Positions 32,432 to 40,697 of a DNA stretch of 41,635 nucleotides are shown here, one piece after another. The stretch covers positions 1 to 41,635 of the forward strand of contig JAFMMJ010000012.1 of NCBI GenBank assembly GCA_017859785.1, read 5' to 3'. The notes beneath the pieces are model-generated. The model searched no databases, was not told the DNA's origin, and saw nothing but the letters and a program-made list of their open reading frames with translations. This DNA is from Ilumatobacteraceae bacterium. GTDB taxonomy: Bacteria > Actinomycetota > Acidimicrobiia > Acidimicrobiales > Ilumatobacteraceae. Position 1 is the stretch's first letter, and each line of letters starts with the position of its first letter. The translations under genes were made by a program, and so were the position numbers.

Positions 32432-33022
32432 GTGAGCGCCGAATCAAACCTCGAGATAGAGGCGGAGGTGGATGCATCCCGAGGTCAACTAGGACGCGGA
32501 GCCCGGGCCTTCGGAGAGTGGGCGCTGGTGGTGGCGGTCGCTCTCTTCGTCGCGATCGTGGTGCGCACGTTCTTCCTTGCGCATTTCGTTGTGGAGGGAT
32601 CCTCGATGTACTCGACGCTGACCACCGGCGACCGGGTCTTCGTCAACAAGATGTCGTATCGGCTCCACGATCCGAACCGCGGGGACGTCGTGGTGCTGCA
32701 CGAGATCACTGGAACCGCTGAGAGGGACCTCATCAAGCGCGTCATCGCCCTGCCGGGTGAGGAGGTCGAGAGCCGAGCCTGCGAGATCCGCATCGAGGGC
32801 CGACTTCTCGTTGAGCCGTACCTCGACCCGACAGTCGTGACCCCAGGCAACTGCGGAGGGGACTTCGGCCCGATCGTGGTGCCAGATGGAACGGTGTTCG
32901 TGCTTGGCGATAACCGGGCGGGCAGCCAAGATTCTCGGGCACTCGGGCCAATCCTCGAGGACGACATCGTCGGGCGTGCCTTTGTGGTCTTTTGGCCGCG
33001 CGCCGATTGGCAGTGGCTCTAA
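32432..33022 (+). CDS. lepB: Signal peptidase I
   Basis: Cuts signal peptides from exported proteins at the outer face of the membrane. It has 196 residues. One transmembrane segment (about 29-48) is followed by the catalytic Ser58 in VEGSSMYSTL and Lys102 in LIKRVIALPGEE. Box E, GDNRAGSQDSR, is present. It sits upstream of tat genes, so the block groups protein export functions. The stop is 6 nt from the end of the convergent phosphodiesterase. Confidence 0.95.
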   Translation: MSAESNLEIEAEVDASRGQLGRGARAFGEWALVVAVALFVAIVVRTFFLAHFVVEGSSMYSTLTTGDRVFVNKMSYRLHDPNRGDVVVLHEITGTAERDLIKRVIALPGEEVESRACEIRIEGRLLVEPYLDPTVVTPGNCGGDFGPIVVPDGTVFVLGDNRAGSQDSRALGPILEDDIVGRAFVVFWPRADWQWL

Positions 33023-33028
33023 GCGACT

Positions 33029-33748
33029 TCAGCCGCTTCCGCCCACCTCTCGAGCCGCGACCTCGACCATGAGGTCAACGTGGTCGCTATAGACCGCGTC
33101 GAGTCCCATTCTCAGGCCCGCCTCGAGAATGTGAGCATGTTGGAGGTCCCACCCAAAGGCGAGCAGCCCAAATCGGTGGGCGAGGGTCACCAGTCCGCCG
33201 CTCCAGTCATCGTGGCGAAGGTTCACCGCGTCGACACCCCACCCAGACAGCGTGGCCATCCACCGTTCGGGCCCGCCAGGCATCTTGTCGACTCGGGTCG
33301 AATGCACGACGCGAAATCCAGCGTCACGAGCGCGCATCTCCTCGATCACGTCCCTCGACGGGTGGCACAACCACAACCGTTCGGGGCAGCGGCCCCGCAG
33401 CGCGATGATCACGGGCTCTACAGCTTGCGGATCCTTCAAGTCGAGTGAGAGCGGAAGGGCGTCATCGACGAGGTCGAGGAGATCGTTGAGGGTTGGGATG
33501 TGCTCGGGGAGGTCGTCGCGATTGACCTCGTTGATTCTCGTCCGGCGAACTCCGCGTCGAATCACACCGTCGTGGTCGAGAACCGCGACACTGTCGCGAG
33601 TCACCCAGACATCACTCTCGATTCCCCCGGCTCCGAGCCGCAGCGCCAGCGAGAATGCCTCCAGGGTGTTCTCTGGCGCGTGAGCACGGGCGCCCCGGTG
33701 CGCGAACAGGATCGGCGGATCGAGCAGGGAGGGGAGACGCTGCTGCAC
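33029..33748 (-). CDS. Glycerophosphodiester phosphodiesterase family protein
   Basis: The 239-residue TIM-barrel protein has the metal and catalytic motifs FAHRGARAHAPENTLEAF (His and Arg, then Glu), GIESDVWVTRDS, and VLDHDG. Such enzymes split glycerophosphodiesters to glycerol 3-phosphate and an alcohol, recycling phospholipid headgroups. No signal peptide is seen, so it is probably cytoplasmic. The frame extends to 33898, across the tatB start on the other strand; the GTG at 33748 is a better start, about 14 residues before the first strand. Confidence 0.88.
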   Translation of the reverse strand: MQQRLPSLLDPPILFAHRGARAHAPENTLEAFSLALRLGAGGIESDVWVTRDSVAVLDHDGVIRRGVRRTRINEVNRDDLPEHIPTLNDLLDLVDDALPLSLDLKDPQAVEPVIIALRGRCPERLWLCHPSRDVIEEMRARDAGFRVVHSTRVDKMPGGPERWMATLSGWGVDAVNLRHDDWSGGLVTLAHRFGLLAFGWDLQHAHILEAGLRMGLDAVYSDHVDLMVEVAAREVGGSG

Positions 33749-33771
33749 GGCCCCTGATCCTGCCAGCCATT

Positions 33772-33777
33772 TAGACT
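33772..33777 (+). promoter_or_regulatory. Leaderless-type -10 hexamer TAGACT of the tat genes
   Basis: TAGACT ends 7 nt before the GTG at 33785. Confidence 0.5.
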
Positions 33778-33784
33778 CGCCAAC

Positions 33785-34099
33785 GTGTTCAACCTGCAGG
33801 GCGGCGAAGTGATCATCATCGCCTTGCTCGCCTTGGTGGTGCTCGGCCCCGAGAAACTGCCCGAAGCGATGCGTCACGTCGGAAGGCTCTATCGACAACT
33901 CCGGTCAGTACGCGACACCTTCCAACGGGAGTTCAAACAGGCGCTCGACGAGCCGATGCGTGATCTTCGCAAGGCGACGAGCGAAAGCGCGAGCACACTT
34001 CGCGAAGCCGCGCAGTCGATGGTCGAGCCACCGGCCGAAACGGCCGAGCCCGACGATCCGCCCGACACCTCGGCCCCCGATGCCGCGGAGAATCAGTGA
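33785..34099 (+). CDS. tatB: Twin-arginine translocase TatA/TatB family subunit
   Basis: The 104-residue protein has a short N-terminal membrane helix (about 7-21), the hinge VLGPEKLPEAMRHVG, an amphipathic helix, and an acidic, Pro-rich tail. The length and the GPEKLPEA hinge resemble TatB more than TatA, which usually has FGPKKLPELG. Only one such gene is here, so either a second lies elsewhere or this protein serves both roles. The stop overlaps tatC as GTGA. Confidence 0.9.
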   Translation: MFNLQGGEVIIIALLALVVLGPEKLPEAMRHVGRLYRQLRSVRDTFQREFKQALDEPMRDLRKATSESASTLREAAQSMVEPPAETAEPDDPPDTSAPDAAENQ

Positions 34100-34896
34100 G
34101 GTTGCGACGACGCCGGGCGCCGGTTGATCCGGCGGCCACCATGACGCTCACTGAGCATCTTGGCGAGTTGAGGATGCGGATCATCCGGAGCGCGCTGGCG
34201 GTCCTCCTCGGGGCGCTGCTGGTGGTCTCGTTCTACGACTGGGTCCTCGCCACGCTCACCCGGCCCTACCTCGACCTGTGTCGCAGGTCAGTTCCCGGCT
34301 TCTGCGGCCTGTCGTACGACTCAACCCGAGACGAGGTCGCCCTCTTCACCCTCGACCCGATCGAGGGATTCTCGACTCGGCTACGAATCGCCACATACGG
34401 CGGAATCGTGCTCGCACTCCCGGTCTTGCTCTGGCAACTCTGGAAGTTCATCGTTCCCGCGCTCCACAAGCAGGAGCGCCGTTACGCGGTCGGGTTCGTC
34501 GCAAGCAGCGTGCTGCTCTTTGTTGCTGGTGGCCTCATCGCCTTCCGGACCCTGGGCCGCGCTCTTGAGTTTTTGATCTCTTGGGCAGGGGAGGGGGTCG
34601 ACCAGGCGTTTCAAGTGAGCAGCTATATCCGTCTTGTCACCCTCATGGTGGTCGCGTTTGGCGTCGGATTCACGATCCCTGTCCTTTTGGTGTTCCTGCA
34701 GCTCCTCGGAGTCATCGCCCCTCGAACTCTGCTTCGGGCCTGGCGTTACGCGGTGGTTGGGACCGTCGCCCTCGCTGCGGTGATCACGCCGTCGGGCGAT
34801 CCGATCTCGCTGTTCAGTCTGTCGATCCCGATGGTGGTGCTCTACTTCGTGGCGATCGGTGTCGGGCATCTCCTCACGCGCGGTCGCGACCGTTGA
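34096..34896 (+). CDS. tatC: Twin-arginine translocase subunit TatC
   Basis: The receptor for twin-arginine signal peptides has 266 residues and six transmembrane segments. The N-terminal cytoplasmic motif LTEHLGELRMRI carries the conserved Glu that contacts the signal peptide. The FTLDPIEGFSTRLRIATYGG region and the PALHKQERR loop are typical. VITPSGDPISLFSLSIPMVV is the sixth-helix signature. The start is a GTG overlapping the tatB stop, and its stop overlaps the helicase start as TTGA. Confidence 0.96.
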   Translation: MRLRRRRAPVDPAATMTLTEHLGELRMRIIRSALAVLLGALLVVSFYDWVLATLTRPYLDLCRRSVPGFCGLSYDSTRDEVALFTLDPIEGFSTRLRIATYGGIVLALPVLLWQLWKFIVPALHKQERRYAVGFVASSVLLFVAGGLIAFRTLGRALEFLISWAGEGVDQAFQVSSYIRLVTLMVVAFGVGFTIPVLLVFLQLLGVIAPRTLLRAWRYAVVGTVALAAVITPSGDPISLFSLSIPMVVLYFVAIGVGHLLTRGRDR

Positions 34897-37469
34897 GGTC
34901 CGACCGTTCAGACCTCACGGCGCGTTTCTCGTTCGAGCCCGATCGATTCCAAGTCGCCGCCTTCGACGCTCTTGATGAGGGCTACCACGTCGTTGTGTCG
35001 GCCCCTACCGGAAGCGGGAAGACCGCCGTCGCGGAGTACGGCATCGCGGCTGCCCTCGCCGACGGCCGACGCGCCTTCTACACCGCGCCCCTGAAGGCGC
35101 TCTCGAACCAGAAGTTTCGAGATCTCATCGCCGATCACGGAGCGGAGCGAGTCGGCCTCCTCACGGGGGATAACTCGGTGCGACCAGAGGCGCCGGTGGT
35201 GGTCATGACCACCGAGGTGCTGAGGAACATGATCTACGCCGGCTCTGACGCCCTCGATGATCTCGCCCTCGTCGTGCTTGACGAGGTCCACTTCCTCCAG
35301 GACGCTTACCGGGGTCCTGTATGGGAGGAGGTCATCATCCACCTCCCGCCCGAGGTGCAGTTGGTGTGCTTGTCGGCCACGGTCTCCAACGCCGATGAGC
35401 TTGCCGAGTGGATGTCGACGGTTCGGGGGCTCACTCGTACGGTTACCGAGGCACGGCGTCCGGTGGAACTCCTCGACCACTACCTCGTCTCCGATCGCAG
35501 CAACGATCGTTTGCAACTGATGCCAACGTTCGTCGATGGCTCGGTGAACCGCGACGCGCTTCGCCTCGATGAATTACGCCAGCGCGGACCGATGCGAAAT
35601 CGTCGGGGCCGACCGACCGGTGCCTCGGGAAGACGCCTCGCGACACCTGATCGCGTGGAGACCGTCACCCACCTCGGTGGACTCGACATGCTGCCGTGCA
35701 TCATCTTCATCTTCTCGAGAGCGCAGTGCGAGGCGGCAGCGCAGTCCTGCCTTGACGCGGGTCTGGTGCTGACCGATCCTGACGAGGCCGCCGAGATCGA
35801 TTCCATCCTTGAGGATCGAATCGGATCTCTCGATGATGCCGACCTCGACGCACTCGGCATCGAGAATCTGCGCGCGCAGATGATGGCCGGGTTCGCCCCA
35901 CATCACGCCGGGATGGTGCCACCATTCAAGGAGGCGGTCGAGGTCTGCTTCACCCGCGGACTCATTCGCGCGGTCTTCGCGACCGAGACCCTCGCTGTCG
36001 GGGTCAACATGCCGGCCCGAACCGTCGTGATCGAGAAGACGACGAAGTTCAACGGTGACCACCACGTCTCCCTCAGTCCCGCCGAGTTCACCCAACTCAC
36101 CGGCCGTGCGGGACGTCGAGGAATCGACACGATCGGCTACGCCGTGGTGCTCTGGAGCCCTTGGGTTCGCTACCAGCAGGTCGCCGATCTCGCTTCCAGT
36201 CGCACCTTCGGATTGCGGTCGGTGTTCCGACCCACGTACAACATGACTGCCAACCTCGTGCGGAGACATTCGCGCGAACGCGCGAGGGAACTGCTCATGA
36301 TGTCCTTCGCTCAGTTCCAAGGCGACCGTGAGGTCGTCCGTTCGCAAGGCCGGCTCAGTCGTCGTCGCGAGCAACTGCTTGCGGCTGAGAGACGTGCATC
36401 CTCGCCCTTCGGCGACATCGATGAGTACCGGGCCCTCAGCGCGCAGGAGCGGCGAGCGGAACAGGTTCCGACCCTTCGACCCGGGGATGTGATCGATGTT
36501 CGTGTGAAGGGGTATCGGGGTCACGTGGCGGTCGTCGCCACCGCTCATCGCTCCGATGGACTACGTGTTTCCGCTGTTTCACCGGCCGGGCGTCCGCTGA
36601 CGTTGACCGCAGGCGACATCGCGAAATCGAGTGTCGTGGGTCGTATCGCCGTCCCTGATGGTCAGAGCCCGAACCGAAAGGATGTTCGTCGGGAGGTCGC
36701 CCGGCGGCTTCGCCGCGCTGAGTTCCCATCTCAACGAGGACCGCGTAGGTCCTCCGACCGTCATCCCGTCGAGGACGACCCAGATCTCCGCGATCGTCTT
36801 CGCGCCGCCGCCGAGGCGGATCGCTTGCGGTCCGAGCTTCGGCGGCTCGAGGAGCAGGTGGACGACCGACGAAGCTCTCTCGGTCGAGAATTCGATTCGG
36901 TGACCGCCGTGCTTGTGGAGCTCGGTCACATCCACGCCGATGCCTGGGAACTCACCGAAGCAGGGGAGTTGCTCGCCGCGATCTTCCATGAAAGCGATCT
37001 TCTGGTGACCGAAGCGTTGCGCCGCGGCGTGTTCGATGGTCTCGATGCCGTGCAGCTCGCGGCGATCGTCTCCTGCTTTGTGTACGAGCACCGAAGCCCG
37101 GATGATCCTCCGCCGCCCGCATTCCCCGACGCGACGGTGCGAGAGCGGTGGCGCAAACTCGAGGCCGTGAGCGAGGAGATATCGAGACTCGAGGAGCGGC
37201 ATGAGCGCTCGCACCACCGCTCTCCCGACCCGGGGTTCATGGCGGCAGCCGCCGAGTGGGCGGCGGGAATGGACCTCTCCGAGGTGCTCGAAGACGACCT
37301 TTTAACGGGGGGCGATTTCGTCAGGAACATCCGTCAGGTCATCGACCTCACGCAACAGATCGCTGACGTCGCGCCGAAGGCTGAGACGGCCCAGGTCGCA
37401 TCGAAAGCGGTTGAGGCGTGTCTCCGAGGTGTCATTGCCGATTCGGCGGCGATCGGAGAGACCTCGTGA
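34893..37469 (+). CDS. helY: DEVH-box helicase, Ski2/Mtr4-like (HelY)
   Basis: The superfamily 2 helicase has 858 residues, likely acting on RNA. Motif I is APTGSGKT at 37-44, motif II DEVH at 130-133, motif III CLSATVSN, and motif VI QLTGRAGRRGID at about 401-412. The middle beta-barrel insertion and a C-terminal DSHCT-like helical domain follow, as in Mtr4/Ski2. Mycobacteria carry helY directly after tatC, as here. The start is the rare TTG at 34893 overlapping the tatC stop; the frame is open upstream inside tatC, but no other start suits the N-terminus. The next gene overlaps it as GTGA. Confidence 0.93.
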   Translation: MRSDRSDLTARFSFEPDRFQVAAFDALDEGYHVVVSAPTGSGKTAVAEYGIAAALADGRRAFYTAPLKALSNQKFRDLIADHGAERVGLLTGDNSVRPEAPVVVMTTEVLRNMIYAGSDALDDLALVVLDEVHFLQDAYRGPVWEEVIIHLPPEVQLVCLSATVSNADELAEWMSTVRGLTRTVTEARRPVELLDHYLVSDRSNDRLQLMPTFVDGSVNRDALRLDELRQRGPMRNRRGRPTGASGRRLATPDRVETVTHLGGLDMLPCIIFIFSRAQCEAAAQSCLDAGLVLTDPDEAAEIDSILEDRIGSLDDADLDALGIENLRAQMMAGFAPHHAGMVPPFKEAVEVCFTRGLIRAVFATETLAVGVNMPARTVVIEKTTKFNGDHHVSLSPAEFTQLTGRAGRRGIDTIGYAVVLWSPWVRYQQVADLASSRTFGLRSVFRPTYNMTANLVRRHSRERARELLMMSFAQFQGDREVVRSQGRLSRRREQLLAAERRASSPFGDIDEYRALSAQERRAEQVPTLRPGDVIDVRVKGYRGHVAVVATAHRSDGLRVSAVSPAGRPLTLTAGDIAKSSVVGRIAVPDGQSPNRKDVRREVARRLRRAEFPSQRGPRRSSDRHPVEDDPDLRDRLRAAAEADRLRSELRRLEEQVDDRRSSLGREFDSVTAVLVELGHIHADAWELTEAGELLAAIFHESDLLVTEALRRGVFDGLDAVQLAAIVSCFVYEHRSPDDPPPPAFPDATVRERWRKLEAVSEEISRLEERHERSHHRSPDPGFMAAAAEWAAGMDLSEVLEDDLLTGGDFVRNIRQVIDLTQQIADVAPKAETAQVASKAVEACLRGVIADSAAIGETS

Positions 37470-38050
37470 GTCTCGACGACTGGGGCCGAACGCTCCGAGC
37501 AGACGAGATCGTCGTGAACTGCCGAGACGACGCCGGGCTTGCCACGGCGGCCAAGCAGGGGGTGGTCCTCGCGGCCCGGTCCGGAGATATCCACCGCAGT
37601 CTCGGGGCTCCGGTCGCGGAACGGGCCACCAGCGCCGTGACGCTGGACCTCATCGAGTGCCGGGTCGATGGACAGCTGTACCGCGCGGCCGCCCACGTGG
37701 TCGCGCGCCGTCCAGGAAGGTCGGGATGGTGGCGTGGACCCATCGTCATGGTCATGGTGAGCGGACATCTCGGACGTTTCGAGCCCGCGCCTCGAGCGCA
37801 TCCTGGAGACGGGCTGCTCGACGTGATCGAGGTATCCGAGTCGATGAACACGCGACAGCGGATGATGGCGAGACGGCGCTCGCGAACCGGCTCACATCTT
37901 CCGCATCCCGATATCTCCACCACGCGGGTGAGGGATCTGCGTCGCTCGTTCGACGAGCAACTCACCGTTTTCGTCGACGGAGCGTCAGTGGGTGCCACTC
38001 GTCATCTCGACGTCGCGGTGGTGCCAGCCGCCTACGAGCACGCCGTCTGA
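37466..38050 (+). CDS. Protein resembling the C-terminal domain of diacylglycerol kinase/YegS-type lipid kinases
   Basis: The 194-residue, beta-rich protein has the pattern of the C-terminal beta-sandwich of lipid kinases: HPGDGLLDVIEV near 115-126, and a closing stretch with LTVFVDGASVG and VAVVPAAYEHAV. The N-terminal nucleotide-binding domain with GGDGT is absent, so kinase activity on its own is unlikely. It may bind lipid or pair with a separate catalytic protein; both are inference. The GTG start overlaps the helY stop. Confidence 0.72.
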   Translation: MSLDDWGRTLRADEIVVNCRDDAGLATAAKQGVVLAARSGDIHRSLGAPVAERATSAVTLDLIECRVDGQLYRAAAHVVARRPGRSGWWRGPIVMVMVSGHLGRFEPAPRAHPGDGLLDVIEVSESMNTRQRMMARRRSRTGSHLPHPDISTTRVRDLRRSFDEQLTVFVDGASVGATRHLDVAVVPAAYEHAV

Positions 38051-38083
38051 GTCAACATCCACGCTCGCCTCGGGCGGTCCTCC

Positions 38084-38089
38084 TACGAT
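38084..38089 (+). promoter_or_regulatory. Leaderless-type -10 hexamer TACGAT
   Basis: TACGAT ends 8 nt before the GTG at 38098, which sets the start of the ThyX-like gene. Confidence 0.5.
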
Positions 38090-38097
38090 CACACGTC

Positions 38098-39699
38098 GTG
38101 ACCTACGTGGCGGAGGACTTCACACCTGAGGAATCAGACATCCTCCGCCGGTACTTCACGAACCTCGACCGCCCGGTCTTCGCATTGGTGAATCTGCCGG
38201 AGGTCGTGAAAGGCGCGCTGTTCGCTCGGTACAGCCGGAGCCCGAAGAGTCTCCGCCGACTGTTCCTCGACGAGTTTGTTGGCGACCTCGACATCGGTGG
38301 CGATGAGACGGTCGACGCGACGATGGGGCTGTCCCGTGCGGAGGAGCTCTACGAGCGAGTCTTCCTCGAGTACGGCGATGATTCGGTGGCTCAGCTCGGT
38401 GGGGTTCATCTCGCCTGTGAACAGGCCTCGAACATGCTCACGAAAATCCTCGAGCGCGGCCGGCTGATGAGCTACCTCGAGCAGAGCACGAGGTACATCT
38501 CCTACGACTCCCGCTTCGGCGGACGTTACCGATATCACCGCGACCCAGCGCTCCTCGCGAGCCGTCACGGCACGAGGTACATCGGCGAGATGGACCGCAT
38601 GTTCGACGCGTATTCCACGGCCGTGGATCGGATGACCGAACATGTCCGGAGGGTGGTTCCCCAAGGACCCGAGGACAGCGACCTCGTCTACCGGCAGGCC
38701 ACTCGCGCGAAGGCGCTTGACGCGGTCCGAGGAATGCTTCCGGCTGGTGCCACGTCAAACGTCGGCATCTACGGCAGCGGTCAGGCGTTCGAGGCGCTCC
38801 TGCTCCGTATGCGAGCGCATCCACTCCCGGAGGCGCGTGCCTACGCCGACGAGATGCTGGTCGAGTTACGCAAGGTCATACCAAGTTTCCTTCGGAGGGT
38901 TGATCTCCCTGAGCGGGGCGGTCGGTGGGTGGAGTACCTCTCGTCGCGACGCGACCGAACCGAGCAACTCGTCGATTCGTTGCTCGGCGGAACTCCGGTA
39001 CCACCGAGCGATGAGGTAACGCTGACCGAATTCGATATGGACGGCGAGGAGCGTCTCGTCGCGGCAATCTGCTATCCGTACTCCGACCTGCCGGATGCGG
39101 AATTACGCCGCCGCGTCGCCGCGATGTCCACCGATGATCGGATTGCGCTGATCGCGGCGGAAGTCGGTGACCGCGGAAACCGTCGACACCGGCCCGGGCG
39201 GTCGTTCGAGACCACCGGCTATCGGTTCGATGTGCTGAGCGACTACGGGGCCTTCCGAGACCTGCAGCGCCATCGGATGCTGACGGTCGAGTGGCAAGAC
39301 CTCACACCGAACCATGGTTTCCTTCGGCCCGAGTTGGTCGAGGAGGCCGGTCTCGTCGACCTCTTCGACTCCAATATGTCGCGGTCGGCGGAGTTGTTTG
39401 ATCTGATCCGGGAGGAGTTCCCCCGGCAGGCGTCCTACGCGGTCTCGATGGCATATCGGATCCGCTACACGATGCAGTTCAACGCCCGTGAGGCGATGCA
39501 CATGCTCGAGTTGCGCTCCTCGCCGCAAGGCCATCCCTCGTACCGCCGGGTGGTCTTGGAGATGCACCGACTCATCGCCGAGCAGGCCGGGCACCGCGCT
39601 ATCGCGGGCGCGATGTCGCACATGACGACCGAGGCCCCAGAGTTAGAACGCCTCGAGAGCGAGCGCAGGTCTGAGGCTAGACGTCTCTCCGACGGCTAG
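38098..39699 (+). CDS. Two-domain ThyX-like protein
   Basis: The 533-residue protein contains two regions like flavin-dependent thymidylate synthase ThyX (normally 220-250 residues). The N-terminal half has RGRLMSYLEQSTRY at 120-133, matching the ThyX motif RHRxxSxxxxSxRY with His changed to Gly. The C-terminal half has QRHRMLTVEWQDLTP starting at 390, keeping RHR but losing both Ser and the final Arg. It ends with ELRSSPQGHPSYRRVVLEM, like the ThyX C-terminal signature. It may form a pseudo-tetramer with mixed active sites. Whether it makes dTMP is uncertain. The start is set by the -10 at 38084. Confidence 0.82.
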   Translation: MTYVAEDFTPEESDILRRYFTNLDRPVFALVNLPEVVKGALFARYSRSPKSLRRLFLDEFVGDLDIGGDETVDATMGLSRAEELYERVFLEYGDDSVAQLGGVHLACEQASNMLTKILERGRLMSYLEQSTRYISYDSRFGGRYRYHRDPALLASRHGTRYIGEMDRMFDAYSTAVDRMTEHVRRVVPQGPEDSDLVYRQATRAKALDAVRGMLPAGATSNVGIYGSGQAFEALLLRMRAHPLPEARAYADEMLVELRKVIPSFLRRVDLPERGGRWVEYLSSRRDRTEQLVDSLLGGTPVPPSDEVTLTEFDMDGEERLVAAICYPYSDLPDAELRRRVAAMSTDDRIALIAAEVGDRGNRRHRPGRSFETTGYRFDVLSDYGAFRDLQRHRMLTVEWQDLTPNHGFLRPELVEEAGLVDLFDSNMSRSAELFDLIREEFPRQASYAVSMAYRIRYTMQFNAREAMHMLELRSSPQGHPSYRRVVLEMHRLIAEQAGHRAIAGAMSHMTTEAPELERLESERRSEARRLSDG

Positions 39700-39760
39700 C
39701 CTCCGGCGAGCCGCGGAGCGGAACCCTCTCGCTCGACGAGCGGAGGCGGTTCGGTCCGTC

Positions 39761-39766
39761 TACTAT
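39761..39766 (+). promoter_or_regulatory. -10 hexamer TACTAT with a leader and RBS
   Basis: TACTAT is a good -10. The leader would be about 22 nt and contains GGAG at 39786-39789, 5 nt before the ATG at 39795. Confidence 0.5.
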
Positions 39767-39794
39767 CCCCCCAACCACTTCGGACGGAGTACAC

Positions 39795-40268
39795 ATGGCC
39801 CAGGACGACATCGACTCGGAGGACCTCGAGGAACTCGAGGTTGAAGGCGGAGACGACGACGAGGACCTCGAGGACGAGCCCGAGGATCTCGACGACGACG
39901 AGGAGTTCGAGGAGGAGTCCGATGAGGACGCCGCCGACGACGAGGCTGATGAGGACGACTCCGAGGAGGAGTCGAGCAGCCGTCGCAAGGCCAAAGACGA
40001 CGACGATGACGACGACGAGATGCTGTCGCCGGACGATGTTGAGGCCGATCTTGACATGATTCTCAAGGACCGCATGGTGGCGGCCGACGAGCAAGGCGAG
40101 GACGAAGAAGAGGAATCGGCACCCAGCACCGACGAGAAGGCTGAGGCGATCGACGGGATCCAGCCCAAGCGTGCGGATGAGCAGCTCTGCACCTCCTGCT
40201 TCCTGCTGGTTCGCGCGAACGCGCCGTCGTGTCCCGTGGGCGACGACGACTGTCCCGTCTTCTCGTGA
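39795..40268 (+). CDS. Highly acidic DUF4193-like protein with C-terminal Cys motif
   Basis: The 157-residue protein has a first half that is nearly all Asp and Glu. A central segment, DVEADLDMILKDRMVA, and the C-terminal CTSCFLLVRANAPSCP followed by DDDC match the actinobacterial DUF4193 pattern (an LD.vL..R segment and a Cys cluster that may bind zinc). The function of the family is unknown. The acidic tract here is longer than in most members. It has its own promoter with a Shine-Dalgarno. The stop overlaps the next gene as GTGA. Confidence 0.85.
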   Translation: MAQDDIDSEDLEELEVEGGDDDEDLEDEPEDLDDDEEFEEESDEDAADDEADEDDSEEESSSRRKAKDDDDDDDEMLSPDDVEADLDMILKDRMVAADEQGEDEEEESAPSTDEKAEAIDGIQPKRADEQLCTSCFLLVRANAPSCPVGDDDCPVFS

Positions 40269-40696
40269 TCGACCCGGTCGTCCGGGAATTCACAGCGGCT
40301 GATGAGCCCGCCGTCTGCGAGCTCGCTGACATCGCCCGCGAGTCGATTCGTGAGGCCCGCGGCGGGGCTCGGTGGATCGAGACACACCCACTACCCGAAT
40401 GGACGAATCCTGAGGTCAGTGTCCTCGTCGCCGATCTCGACGGTCTCGTCGTCGGCTATCTGGTCGGACGCTTGAGCTCAGGCGACGTTCTGATGGTCGA
40501 CGAGGTGTTCGTGCTCGAGGAGGCGCGCGAGCTCGGTTTCGGCGACGCGCTCGTCGAGGAGATTCAACGGATCGGCCGGCAGAGGGGCGCTCAGCGCATG
40601 GAAGCCGAGGCGTTGCCCGGAGATCGCGACACCAAGAACCTGTGGGAGCGTGCCGGTATCACAGCGCGCCTCATCACGGTCTCGGTCGAGCTTTGA
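40265..40696 (+). CDS. GNAT family N-acetyltransferase
   Basis: The 143-residue protein has a GNAT fold: an N-terminal helix after VVREFTAADEPAVCELADIA, core strand VSVLVADLDGLVVGYLVGRL, strand 4 VLMVDEVFVLEEARELGFGD (the acetyl-CoA pyrophosphate loop, R-x-x-G-x-G/A type), and LWERAGITARLI near the end. The acceptor is unknown; small molecules, proteins or tRNA are all possible. The GTG start overlaps the stop of the acidic protein gene. It ends 1 base from the convergent crotonase gene. Confidence 0.85.
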   Translation: MIDPVVREFTAADEPAVCELADIARESIREARGGARWIETHPLPEWTNPEVSVLVADLDGLVVGYLVGRLSSGDVLMVDEVFVLEEARELGFGDALVEEIQRIGRQRGAQRMEAEALPGDRDTKNLWERAGITARLITVSVEL

Positions 40697-40697
40697 C

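Noticed and set aside
33749-33898. Longer N-terminus for the glycerophosphodiesterase
   Set aside because: It would cross the tatB start and promoter on the other strand and adds sequence unlike the family.
39700-39794. Possible hairpins after the ThyX-like gene
   Set aside because: Stems are short, interrupted and without a T-run, so there is not enough to call a terminator.
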